This document shows, one piece after another, positions 1 to 5,532 of a stretch of 7,379 nucleotides of DNA; position 1 is the stretch's first letter; every line of letters starts with the position of its first letter. Source of the DNA: an uncultured Clostridia bacterium (lineage in GTDB: Bacteria > Bacillota > Clostridia > Christensenellales > UBA1242); contig CANQWP010000039.1 in the NCBI GenBank assembly GCA_947627585.1, positions 1 through 7,379 of the forward strand, read 5' to 3'. Below the pieces are notes generated by a model. The model did no database searches. It was not told the DNA's origin and saw only the letters and a list, made by a program, of their open reading frames with translations. The translations under genes and the position numbers were made by a program.

Positions 1-1
1 T

Positions 2-400
2 CTTATCATGGCGGGTCTGCGAAAAATGTTTGGCCCGCAAGTTATGCAAAAAGGCTCAAACATCACGCCGGAGCGCCTTCGAATTGACTTCAATCTTGAT
101 CACAAAATGACGCCGGAAGAGCTTGCCGAGCTTGAGAAATTCGTTAATGATGCTATTGCGCGCGAAATTGACGTCACTTGTGAGGAGATGGGCGTCAAAG
201 AAGCCAAGGAAAGCGGAGCAGTGGGCGTTTTTGAGAGCAAATATGGCCAAATTGTAAAGGTTTACAGCATTGGAGACGTTTCAAAAGAGATTTGTGGGGG
301 CCCGCACGCCAAAAACACTCGCGACCTTCATCATCTTCACATCGTCAAAGAAGAGAGTTCTTCGGCGGGCATTCGAAGAATCAAGGCGATTTTGGACTGA
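2..400 (+). CDS. alaS: Alanine--tRNA ligase, C-terminal part (5' end outside window; no C-Ala domain)
   Basis: This is the 3' end of an open frame that enters from the left edge; 132 codons are visible and the first in-window ATG (8) is internal. AlaRS charges tRNA-Ala in the cytoplasm, and the part seen here is its second additional (SAD) editing domain, which clears Ser- and Gly-tRNA-Ala. It opens just after where the HxxxH zinc/editing motif should lie, continues through the typical stretch QKGSNITPERLRIDF and TPEELAELE, and carries the second metal-ligand motif as CGGPH (Cys at 293-295). It ends with SAGIRRIKAILD, which matches the AGVRRIEA end of the SAD domain. The TGA follows a few residues later, whereas a usual AlaRS continues for well over 100 residues with a coiled-coil/DHHA1 C-Ala region. 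A new promoter begins five bases after the stop, so this is a true end. A free-standing AlaX editing protein is a less likely alternative, because the stretch between the metal motifs reads as AlaRS. Confidence 0.88.
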   Translation, partial: LIMAGLRKMFGPQVMQKGSNITPERLRIDFNLDHKMTPEELAELEKFVNDAIAREIDVTCEEMGVKEAKESGAVGVFESKYGQIVKVYSIGDVSKEICGGPHAKNTRDLHHLHIVKEESSSAGIRRIKAILD

Positions 401-404
401 ACTG

Positions 405-433
405 TTGACTTTTAAGGCAAAAAGTGATATCAT
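405..433 (+). promoter_or_regulatory. Sigma-A-type promoter for the 535-2127 gene
   Basis: TTGACT (405-410), a 17-nt spacer and TATCAT (428-433), preceded by TG at 425-426 (extended -10). It starts five bases after the alaS stop and predicts a transcript start near 440. The leader to the ATG at 535 would then be about 95 nt. Confidence 0.6.
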
Positions 434-450
434 GGTTATTGATTTGAAGA

Positions 451-502
451 AAGTTTGCCGGCTGTGCTGCAAAATTAATTAAAGTTCGAGAGTAGCAAAC
501 TT
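451..502 (+). other. Leader inverted repeat (8-bp stem) before the surface protein gene
   Basis: AAGTTTGC (451-458) and GCAAACTT (495-502) are perfect inverted copies enclosing 36 nt. The pair lies wholly in the predicted 5' leader, about 20 nt before the ribosome site AGAGGAGG (521-528). No T-run follows, so it does not look like an intrinsic terminator. It could be a structured leader, but I recognise no riboswitch class. Confidence 0.3.
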
Positions 503-534
503 GGTCAAAAAAAACAATTCAGAGGAGGAAAAAT

Positions 535-2127
535 ATGGCACAAGGGGGAATTAAAAAAGGGTTTTTCTTCTATTTCGGGCTGTTTGTTTTGCTTTTGATT
601 TCCATTTTTTGCATATGCCTTGTTGTGATGATGTTCAATCCGGGTTCAACAGTGCTTTGGATGAAATATTTTACTGACAACAAAACCTTTCAAATTGTTG
701 AGACAAATGATGATTTGCATCAAAAAATAGTTTGGGAAAATGTCGAAAATCTTGAGATAAATTGTGGCTATGCAAATGTTGTTGTGGAAAGAAACGCAGA
801 TGGAGAACTTCAAAAGCATTCTGCCACAGCGTTGGAACAGGACGGCGTTTATATTGTCAATAATGCAAAAGGGTTTTCTGTGGCTGCTGGCTCAAAAATG
901 TTTTCTTATTCGGCATATTTTGAGGGGAACACTTTGAAAATTGACATTCAAGAGCCAACAGGATTTTTGTATTTCTCAAAGGATATCAGAGTCATTTTGC
1001 ACGCGTCAACAACTGAAATGGCGAATCCTAAAAATTGGGACTTCTCAAAGATTAACCTCAAAGTCAACACAAAAGAAGGCGATGTCACAATTGGAGGGGT
1101 GAAAGACAACAATGCAAAAGAAATCAAACTTGCATCATTGGACGTCTCAACAACTTCAGGTGACATTGCAATGACCGAGATGTTTGACATGACAAAACTT
1201 GGCGGAGAACTTCGTCTTTCCACAGAAAGCGGGAATTTGACGTCTGGAAGGACTGTTTCATTTTCCGGCGAGCAACAAAACACGGGAATCGCATTGAATT
1301 GCGACTCACGATTTGTCATAAATGGAAACGGCAAAATTTCATATAACGTGATCAATGCGCCAGGTCACAATGTCAACCTGTCTTGCAAAAGTGGAGCGTG
1401 GGACATTGCCTATTTGAACGCGTTGAAAACAACTTGCACAGAATGCTATAACGGCAACTATCTTTTTGGAACAGTTTATGGTGATTTGTTTGTCGATTCT
1501 CCAAACAGCTTGGTTTCGCCGAACATTAAAATTAAGAAAATGGAAGGAGAGTTTGCCTTGACCACTCAACCTGACAATGGCAGCCGTCCGGATGTTGAAA
1601 TTGAGGAAGCACGTGGCGCAGTCAGCATAAATGGTGACAGAGGAAGCCTTAAAATCAAAAAAGCACACGGTGCAGTCAGTGTCGAAAGTCATGATGACAT
1701 GAAAGTGGATGTGACCTTTGACGACAATGCATCAGGGCCAGTTTTAATCACAACAAAAAAAGGTTCGGTTCGTTTGGCATATTTGGGAAAAGTGCAAGAA
1801 GGGGCAACTGCTGCAGGGGCGGTTATCACCACCGACAGTGGAAAGGTGACAGTTGATGTGACAAGCAGCGCAAAATTTGAAGCAAACATGTTTGTCAATG
1901 ATGATCAAGCCGAAAAGACAAGAATTGAATATGAAAAAGACGGAAAAGTCACCGGAAAAATCACCTTGAACATTGGCAAAGAAGAACTTGAAGATTTGCT
2001 TGAAGGGGAAACAAGAAACCCGCTTAAAGTCAATCAAAACGCTCCAGGTGTGAACGGCTCGATTGAAATTGTCACAAATGGAAAAATTGAATTTAATTTG
2101 AAAGACAAAGCAGAACTTGAGGCATAA
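535..2127 (+). CDS. Membrane-anchored DUF4097-like beta-repeat protein, function unknown
   Basis: The protein is 530 aa, starting at an ATG 6 nt after a near-perfect ribosome site (AGAGGAGG, 521-528). Residues 1-8 include K7 and K8, followed by one strong hydrophobic helix at about 9-34, so the rest should lie outside the cell, tethered by the N-terminus (an uncleaved signal anchor is inferred). From about residue 65 to 520 it is rich in short alternating strands with recurring Thr/Ser-x-x-Gly-x-hydrophobic turns, for example TKEGDVTI (179), TTSGDIAM (206), TESGNLTS (230), TTDSGKVTV (432) and VTNGKIEF (513). A GAVS unit is duplicated at 361 and 379. This is the look of the DUF4097 / putative adhesin beta-solenoid group. 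Several cysteines fall in the outer part, including a CTEC pair at 301-304. It has its own promoter and terminator and no operon partner. Adhesin or envelope-stress roles are possible, but nothing here decides between them. Confidence 0.8.
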   Translation: MAQGGIKKGFFFYFGLFVLLLISIFCICLVVMMFNPGSTVLWMKYFTDNKTFQIVETNDDLHQKIVWENVENLEINCGYANVVVERNADGELQKHSATALEQDGVYIVNNAKGFSVAAGSKMFSYSAYFEGNTLKIDIQEPTGFLYFSKDIRVILHASTTEMANPKNWDFSKINLKVNTKEGDVTIGGVKDNNAKEIKLASLDVSTTSGDIAMTEMFDMTKLGGELRLSTESGNLTSGRTVSFSGEQQNTGIALNCDSRFVINGNGKISYNVINAPGHNVNLSCKSGAWDIAYLNALKTTCTECYNGNYLFGTVYGDLFVDSPNSLVSPNIKIKKMEGEFALTTQPDNGSRPDVEIEEARGAVSINGDRGSLKIKKAHGAVSVESHDDMKVDVTFDDNASGPVLITTKKGSVRLAYLGKVQEGATAAGAVITTDSGKVTVDVTSSAKFEANMFVNDDQAEKTRIEYEKDGKVTGKITLNIGKEELEDLLEGETRNPLKVNQNAPGVNGSIEIVTNGKIEFNLKDKAELEA

Positions 2128-2144
2128 AAATTTAGGAAAAATCA

Positions 2145-2172
2145 AAAAAATCGGCAAAAATGCCGGTTTTTT
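2145..2172 (+). terminator. Intrinsic terminator after the DUF4097-like gene
   Basis: CGGCA (2152-2156), loop AAAA and TGCCG (2161-2165), extended by a T-G pair and by A-T pairs (2145-2150 with 2167-2172). The 3' side is the T-run. It starts 18 nt after the TAA stop. Confidence 0.8.
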
Positions 2173-2286
2173 GTTCATTTTTTGTTTTCATTGATTGTTA
2201 AACCGAATTTTTATATTAAAAATTTCTTAATCAAACAAAATTTGATTTTTTTATTTAATTTCAACTTTTTCGGCCTAAATTTGTTT

Positions 2287-2314
2287 TTGATTTTTTGTGC
2301 AAATGTGATAAAAT
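2287..2314 (+). promoter_or_regulatory. Promoter of rmuC
   Basis: TTGATT (2287-2292), a 16-nt spacer and TAAAAT (2309-2314), with the extended -10 TGA at 2306-2308. The predicted start near 2320 leaves a leader of about 20 nt containing the ribosome site AGAGGGG (2326-2332), 6 nt before the ATG. Confidence 0.55.
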
Positions 2315-2338
2315 TTTTTTGAAAAAGAGGGGCGAAAA

Positions 2339-3643
2339 ATGGAATTTATTGTTTTGTATGTTTTGCTTGGATTGAGCATTGTTTTGAGCGGCGTTGGGAT
2401 TTTTCTTGCTTTGAGAAAACGCGGCGGCGCAGGCGAACTTTCGGACAAGGACAAGCGCGACATTGCGCAAAGCTTTCGAAGCGACATAGATTTTTTGAGC
2501 AAAAGTTTGAGTGAAATTCAGCGCGCAAACAACGAGGCAATTTTGCAAAACTTGAGGACTTTTCAAGAAAATTTGTCGGGCAATTCTCAGGCGCTTGAAA
2601 AGCGAATTTTGGAGTTGACAAAACAGCTTGACGAGCGCATGCAAAACAGCACAAAAATGCAAGAAGAAAAGCTGGAGGCCATTCGCATCTCAAACGAAAG
2701 GCATCTTCGCAGTTTGCAAGAGGACAACAATCGTCAGCTTGACAGGATGCGCGAGACGGTGGACGAAAAACTTTCAAAGACCATCAACGAGCGCTTTGAG
2801 CAAAGTTTCAAGGTGCTCTCAAATCAGCTCGAAAGCGTATATAAGAGTTTGGGCGAAATGCAGAACATCGCAACCGATGTGGGCAGCTTGACAAAAATGC
2901 TTTCGAACGTCAAAACGACGGGCGTGTTTGGCGAAATTCAGCTGGGGGCCATCTTTGATCAACTTTTGACCAAGGACCAATATGAGACCAACTTTGTGAC
3001 GGGCGAAGGGCGCGAACCGGTGGAATTTGCCATCAAGTTGCCTGGGCAGAACGAGGGCGAGTTTGTTTATTTGCCTGTGGACAGCAAGTTCCCTTACACG
3101 ATTTTCAGTGACTTGCAAAGCGCATATGAGGCGAACGACTTTGAGGGCGTGAAACAGAAAAAAGAACAACTTAAGAACAGAATCAAAAGCATGGCGCGCG
3201 ACATCAACACAAAATACATCTGTCCGCCAAAATCGACCAATTTTGCCATCATGTTTTTGCCGATTGAAGGGCTTTATAGCGAGGTCGCAAAAATGGGATT
3301 GATTGAAGAACTGCAAAGCACCTACAACGTCACCATTGCCGGCCCAACCACCATGAGCGCGCTTCTCAACAGTTTGCAAATGGGCTTCAAGACACTTGCA
3401 ATTCAAAAGAAATCGGGCGAAGTGTGGAAGATTTTGGGAGCGGTGCGCACTGAGTTCGAGAAGTTCAACGGCATCGTGGAAAAAATACGCGGGCAATTTG
3501 AAAAGACGAGCAAAGATTTTGACAGTCTTGTCGGCACGCGCGCAAGACTTATTGCAAGCAAACTTCGCTCGGTCGACAAACTTGACGCAAAAGCCTCCAA
3601 CGACCTTCTTGGAATTGAAGACGTTGACGGCGACGGGGCGTGA
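2339..3643 (+). CDS. rmuC: DNA recombination protein RmuC family
   Basis: RmuC proteins are membrane-anchored, coiled-coil proteins with a predicted nuclease-like domain; in E. coli RmuC limits inversions between repeats. The exact reaction is not settled. This 434-aa copy is of normal size. It has an N-terminal membrane helix (about 3-25) followed by a basic stretch, then a long charged coiled coil (about 35-170, rich in E, K, Q and L heptads). The conserved RmuC domain follows (about 185-420). Recognisable blocks are GVFGEIQL (195), LPVDSKFPY (245, holding the D-x-K pair of the proposed nuclease core), ARDINTKYICPP (286), FAIMFLPIEGLYSEV (302) and GPTTMSALLNSLQMGF (335). The start is fixed by a good ribosome site. 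It is a single-gene unit between the surface protein and the tRNA genes, and I see no strong terminator right after it. Confidence 0.93.
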   Translation: MEFIVLYVLLGLSIVLSGVGIFLALRKRGGAGELSDKDKRDIAQSFRSDIDFLSKSLSEIQRANNEAILQNLRTFQENLSGNSQALEKRILELTKQLDERMQNSTKMQEEKLEAIRISNERHLRSLQEDNNRQLDRMRETVDEKLSKTINERFEQSFKVLSNQLESVYKSLGEMQNIATDVGSLTKMLSNVKTTGVFGEIQLGAIFDQLLTKDQYETNFVTGEGREPVEFAIKLPGQNEGEFVYLPVDSKFPYTIFSDLQSAYEANDFEGVKQKKEQLKNRIKSMARDINTKYICPPKSTNFAIMFLPIEGLYSEVAKMGLIEELQSTYNVTIAGPTTMSALLNSLQMGFKTLAIQKKSGEVWKILGAVRTEFEKFNGIVEKIRGQFEKTSKDFDSLVGTRARLIASKLRSVDKLDAKASNDLLGIEDVDGDGA

Positions 3644-3718
3644 AAGTTCTGTCTTTTTAAGGCGTCAAAGGTTTTTATAAAAAGTTTCAATAAATTTTCA
3701 TGAATTTGTGCAAAACAC

Positions 3719-3747
3719 TTGATTTTTTATTTCAAATTTGATATATT
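3719..3747 (+). promoter_or_regulatory. Promoter of tRNA-Gly
   Basis: TTGATT (3719-3724), a 17-nt spacer and TATATT (3742-3747), with the extended -10 TG at 3739-3740. The transcript should start near 3754, about 36 nt before the mature tRNA end. Confidence 0.7.
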
Positions 3748-3789
3748 ATTAGAGCATTTGAACAAAAATGCATAAATATATATCAAAAT

Positions 3790-3864
3790 GCGGAAGTGGC
3801 TTAGAGGTATAGCGTTGCCTTGCCAAGGCAAAGGTCGCGGGTTCGATTCCCGTCTTCCGCTCCA
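3790..3864 (+). tRNA. tRNA-Gly(GCC)
   Basis: Full cloverleaf. Acceptor GCGGAAG (3790-3796) pairs with CTTCCGC (3854-3860). The anticodon stem TTGCC/GGCAA holds loop TTGCCAA, giving anticodon GCC at 3822-3824. The T arm is GCGGG-TTCGATT-CCCGT (last pair G-T). The discriminator base is T3861 and CCA is encoded at 3862-3864. Confidence 0.97.
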
Positions 3865-3867
3865 AAG

Positions 3868-3890
3868 ACATGGATAGCCCATGTTTTTTT
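3868..3890 (+). terminator. Terminator after tRNA-Gly
   Basis: ACATGG (3868-3873), loop ATAGC and CCATGT (3879-3884), running into a seven-T tract that ends at 3890. It starts 3 nt after the CCA. Confidence 0.75.
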
Positions 3891-3959
3891 AATTTTTCAC
3901 AACTTTTCAAAAATTTTTGTCTTTTGGCGCAAGAAAGGAAAGTTTTTCATAAAAATAAA

Positions 3960-3988
3960 TTGACAAAACATTTCAAATATGATATATT
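3960..3988 (+). promoter_or_regulatory. Consensus promoter of tRNA-Cys
   Basis: TTGACA (3960-3965), a 17-nt spacer and TATATT (3983-3988), with the extended -10 TG at 3980-3981. It is the strongest-looking promoter in the window. The predicted start near 3995 lies about 10 nt before the tRNA. Confidence 0.8.
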
Positions 3989-4004
3989 TATCCTGTTTTC
4001 GCGT

Positions 4005-4079
4005 GGTACCATCGCCAAGAGGTAAGGCAAAGGTCTGCAAAACCTTCACTCCCCGGTTCAAATCCGGGTGGTACCTCCA
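4005..4079 (+). tRNA. tRNA-Cys(GCA)
   Basis: Acceptor GGTACCA (4005-4011) pairs with TGGTACC (4069-4075). The D stem is GCC/GGC. The anticodon stem AAGGT/ACCTT holds loop CTGCAAA, giving anticodon GCA at 4037-4039. The T arm is CCCGG-TTCAAAT-CCGGG. The discriminator base is T4076, as expected for Cys, and CCA is encoded at 4077-4079. Confidence 0.97.
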
Positions 4080-4112
4080 AAATTTCCCCAAAGGCTTTCT
4101 TTGGGGAAATTT
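4080..4112 (+). terminator. 14-bp perfect hairpin after tRNA-Cys
   Basis: AAATTTCCCCAAAG (4080-4093) and CTTTGGGGAAATTT (4099-4112) pair perfectly around loop GCTTT, starting directly after the CCA. Only TTT closes the 3' side and AAAA follows, so the T-run is poor for a terminator. It is still the best candidate end for the tRNA-Cys transcript and could also act as a processing hairpin. Confidence 0.6.
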
Positions 4113-4188
4113 AAAATAACGAAGGAATTTGTCAAAGCAAAATTTTTTGCAAAGCAAAAAAATGAGCAAGAGTGCAAAAGTCAGAGCT

Positions 4189-4260
4189 CCCGAAAATGCC
4201 CGTCATTTTTGGGAAAGAGGAGCAAACAAGCATAAAAGCGAAGCTTTTGTCACAATGACA
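4189..4260 (+). repeat. Hairpin-rich repeat-like element between tRNA-Cys and tRNA-Leu
   Basis: The 180-nt space 4113-4292 has no credible gene. Within it are three consecutive hairpins: CCCGAAAATG/CATTTTTGGG (4189-4198 with 4204-4213, one G-T pair), AAAAGC/GCTTTT (4234-4239 with 4243-4248) and TGTCA/TGACA (4248-4252 with 4256-4260; it shares base 4248 with the previous stem). The inner part 4202-4260 is bounded by GTCATT (4202-4207) and AATGAC (4254-4259), inverted copies of each other. This layout resembles the widespread GTCATTGCGAGC-type intergenic palindromic repeats; on the minus strand, TGTCATTGTGACAAAAGC is close to that family's end. It would be a decayed copy. Only one copy is in the window, so repetition cannot be shown here. 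Confidence 0.35.
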
Positions 4261-4292
4261 AAACGAGCACAAAGCGCGGTTTGTGACGACAT

Positions 4293-4378
4293 GCCGGTGT
4301 GGCGGAATGGCAGACGCATGGGACTTAAAATCCCAAGTTCGAAAGGACGTGTGGGTTCGACCCCCACCACCGGCACCA
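4293..4378 (+). tRNA. tRNA-Leu(UAA)
   Basis: A class II tRNA with a long variable arm. Acceptor GCCGGTG (4293-4299) pairs with CACCGGC (4368-4374). The anticodon stem TGGGA/TCCCA holds loop CTTAAAA, giving anticodon TAA at 4326-4328. The variable arm GTTC-GAAA-GGAC pairs with one wobble, and the T arm is GTGGG-TTCGACC-CCCAC. The discriminator is A4375 and CCA is encoded at 4376-4378. I see no clear sigma-A promoter in front of it. Confidence 0.97.
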
Positions 4379-4381
4379 AAG

Positions 4382-4412
4382 AAAAACAAGCGCTTGCGTT
4401 GCGCTTGTTTTT
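4382..4412. terminator. Bidirectional terminator between tRNA-Leu and the ferritin gene
   Basis: ACAAGCGC (4386-4393), loop TTGCGTT and GCGCTTGT (4401-4408), flanked by AAAA (4382-4385) and TTTT (4409-4412). This gives a U-run on both strands. It fills the gap between the tRNA-Leu CCA and the TGA stop of the convergent ferritin gene at 4413. Confidence 0.85.
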
Positions 4413-4772
4413 TCACATTCTTTGGTCATCGTCGTGGAATTCATTTAGACCGTTTTCAAATTGCGTCTGTGACATTGGATCAAGTTTGAAAAGCAGCCCA
4501 AAAAGTTGGCCGACATGAAGTTTCTCTTCGTTCACAATGTCGGTGATTGTGGTGCGGGCGATAGGATCGGTGGTGGCGTGCAGGTGCGTTTCATACTGAA
4601 TGATGGCGTCGAGTTCGCCAATGATGTCCGCGCGGGCGTTTTGAACGGTCAAAAAGCGGTTGCTTTGGCCGCTTGGCTCGTTGCCCTCAAAATAATCTCC
4701 GCCATTTTGGACATTGACACGTTGGCGGCTTTGTCTGTTTTGCGGAAATGAGTTGTTGAAAAATCTTTGCAT
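4413..4772 (-). CDS. Two-helix ferritin-like protein of the encapsulated-ferritin (EncFtn) type
   Basis: The protein is 119 aa. The start is set at 4772 by the ribosome site AAGGAG just upstream; the open frame runs further but without support. Residues 1-42 are rich in N, Q, R and G and are probably disordered. Residues 45-68 and 70-95 form two helices. The first carries E53 (GELDAIIQYETH) and the second NEEKLH with E83 and H86. One Glu plus one ExxH, 30 residues apart, is half a diiron site and needs a partner subunit. The spacing equals E32/E62/H65 of Rhodospirillum rubrum EncFtn, and Y60 lines up with its Y39. The EL[DE]A...Y and A-T-D-P blocks also match. By family knowledge such proteins oxidise Fe(II) at a dimer interface and form rings inside encapsulin shells. 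Here the C-terminus ends FHDDDQRM, with no obvious cargo-loading tail, and no shell gene is in view. Iron or peroxide protection is inferred; a rubrerythrin-like or spore-coat role remains possible. Confidence 0.8.
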   Translation of the reverse strand: MQRFFNNSFPQNRQSRQRVNVQNGGDYFEGNEPSGQSNRFLTVQNARADIIGELDAIIQYETHLHATTDPIARTTITDIVNEEKLHVGQLFGLLFKLDPMSQTQFENGLNEFHDDDQRM

Positions 4773-4797
4773 AATAAAAACTCCTTTTTTACAGGTT

Positions 4798-4827
4798 TTT
4801 ATATGCAAAACCGCGCGCTTTTGTGAA
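4798..4827 (-). promoter_or_regulatory. Likely promoter of the ferritin-like gene
   Basis: On the minus strand: TTCACA (4827-4822), an 18-nt spacer and TATAAA (4803-4798). The predicted start near 4791 leaves a leader of about 19 nt with AAGGAG in it. It is a plausible but not strong match. Confidence 0.4.
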
Positions 4828-4874
4828 AAAATGAAGGATTTTGTTTGTAAGAAAAACGATAACGTGCTAAAATT

Positions 4875-4883
4875 TGATATATA
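4875..4883 (+). promoter_or_regulatory. Extended -10 element before the metallophosphoesterase
   Basis: TGA-TATATA at 4875-4883, set in AAATTTGATATAT, a 13-nt string also present in the tRNA-Gly promoter. No -35 lies at a proper distance, so it would depend on the extended -10. The ribosome site GTGGAG (4892-4897) follows. Confidence 0.4.
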
Positions 4884-4905
4884 TATTTTTTGTGGAGAAA
4901 TTTTC

Positions 4906-5499
4906 ATGTTTTTCTTTTCGAGTGACACTCATTTCAACGACCAAAAAAATCTCGAATTTGATTTCCGCCCTTTCAAGACCTCAAAAAGTTTTGACAAATT
5001 TGTGATCAAAACATGGAACAAGCAAGCAAAAAAGGGCGATACGATTTTTGTTATCGGCGATTTTGTAGATTGTGACGGAGAGGGCTTTGACGGCTGGGAA
5101 AAAGCGCTTTCATATGTCAGGAAAATCAAAGCGCAAGTGGTGCTTGTCATGGGCAACAATGAGGACAGAGTTGTTAGATTTTGGTTTGACAACAATTTTG
5201 ACAAATTCCGAGATTATTGCCTTGAACTTGGCTTCAAAGATGTGCAAAAAGATATGACAATTTCTTTTGGTGGGCATGATTTTTTCTTGACACACAAACC
5301 GGTGCATTATCAAAAGGGTGTTTTCAATCTTTTTGGACATATGCATCGCGCGGGCGGGTTATATAAACCGTTTGGCATCAATGTCGGATGCGATTTGAAC
5401 CATTTTCGTCTTTACAGCGAAAAAGATATTGAGTTTTTGATGGATATGAAAAAAAGATTTTGGGATGATGACCGAAATTTGAATATGAAACTTGAATGA
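4906..5499 (+). CDS. Calcineurin-like metallophosphoesterase
   Basis: The protein is 197 aa. The frame is open from 4714, but ATG 4906 is chosen because GTGGAG lies 8 nt before it and the first metal motif begins at residue 6, as is usual. All metallophosphoesterase motifs are present in order: SDTHF (D7, H9), GDFVD (D52), GNNE (N84), THKP (H130) and GHMH (H145, H147). These bind two metal ions and hydrolyse a phosphoester. The enzyme is compact, with no signal peptide or extra domain, like the small cytoplasmic calcineurin-like phosphoesterases (COG4186 type, from memory). The substrate cannot be told from sequence. It is divergent from the ferritin gene over a 133-nt shared upstream region and convergent with ung. 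Confidence 0.9.
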   Translation: MFFFSSDTHFNDQKNLEFDFRPFKTSKSFDKFVIKTWNKQAKKGDTIFVIGDFVDCDGEGFDGWEKALSYVRKIKAQVVLVMGNNEDRVVRFWFDNNFDKFRDYCLELGFKDVQKDMTISFGGHDFFLTHKPVHYQKGVFNLFGHMHRAGGLYKPFGINVGCDLNHFRLYSEKDIEFLMDMKKRFWDDDRNLNMKLE

Positions 5500-5500
5500 A

Positions 5501-5524
5501 AAAAGACGAAATTCGTCTTTTCTC
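5501..5524. terminator. Bidirectional terminator between the phosphoesterase and ung
   Basis: AAAAGACG (5501-5508), loop AAATT and CGTCTTTT (5514-5521). A/T runs on both sides allow termination on either strand. It lies between the TGA of the phosphoesterase (ending 5499) and the stop of ung at 5533. Confidence 0.75.
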
Positions 5525-5532
5525 GTTTTTAA

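Noticed and set aside
432..482. Short frame ATG...TAA encoding a 16-aa Cys-rich peptide (CRLCC), a possible leader peptide
   Set aside because: Its ATG overlaps the predicted -10 (428-433), so it would not be in the transcript from that promoter, and it has no ribosome site at a proper distance.
948..1355. 135-codon minus-strand frame within the surface protein gene
   Set aside because: Antisense shadow with no ribosome site and low-complexity hydrophobic content; the plus-strand gene has a clear start, membrane helix and repeats.
2229..2252. AATCAAA / TTTGATT hairpin followed by T-run, a possible second terminator
   Set aside because: The stem has a single G-C pair and lies in a very AT-rich spacer; the 2145-2172 hairpin already explains termination.
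2819..3496. 225-codon open frame on the minus strand inside rmuC
   Set aside because: It overlies the conserved RmuC domain, has no ribosome site or recognisable motif, and its composition is that of an antisense shadow.
3672..3683. TTTTTATAAAAA palindrome after rmuC
   Set aside because: All A/T, too short and without a spacer loop to be a terminator; it is expected by chance in this AT-rich gap.
4132..4416. Overlapping plus- and minus-strand frames across tRNA-Leu and the repeat-like segment
   Set aside because: They run through a perfect tRNA gene and hairpin repeats. GRTHT-type and PPTTG-type strings are typical false translations of tRNA genes.
4638..4652. LTVQ at residues 41-44 of the ferritin-like protein, resembling the start of encapsulin cargo tails (LTVGSL)
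   Set aside because: It is internal, just before the first helix, and matches only three positions in a row, so it is likely a coincidence.
4714..4905. N-terminal extension of the phosphoesterase frame by 64 residues
   Set aside because: It overlaps the divergent ferritin start and both promoter regions; the motif D7-x-H9 and the GTGGAG site fit ATG 4906.
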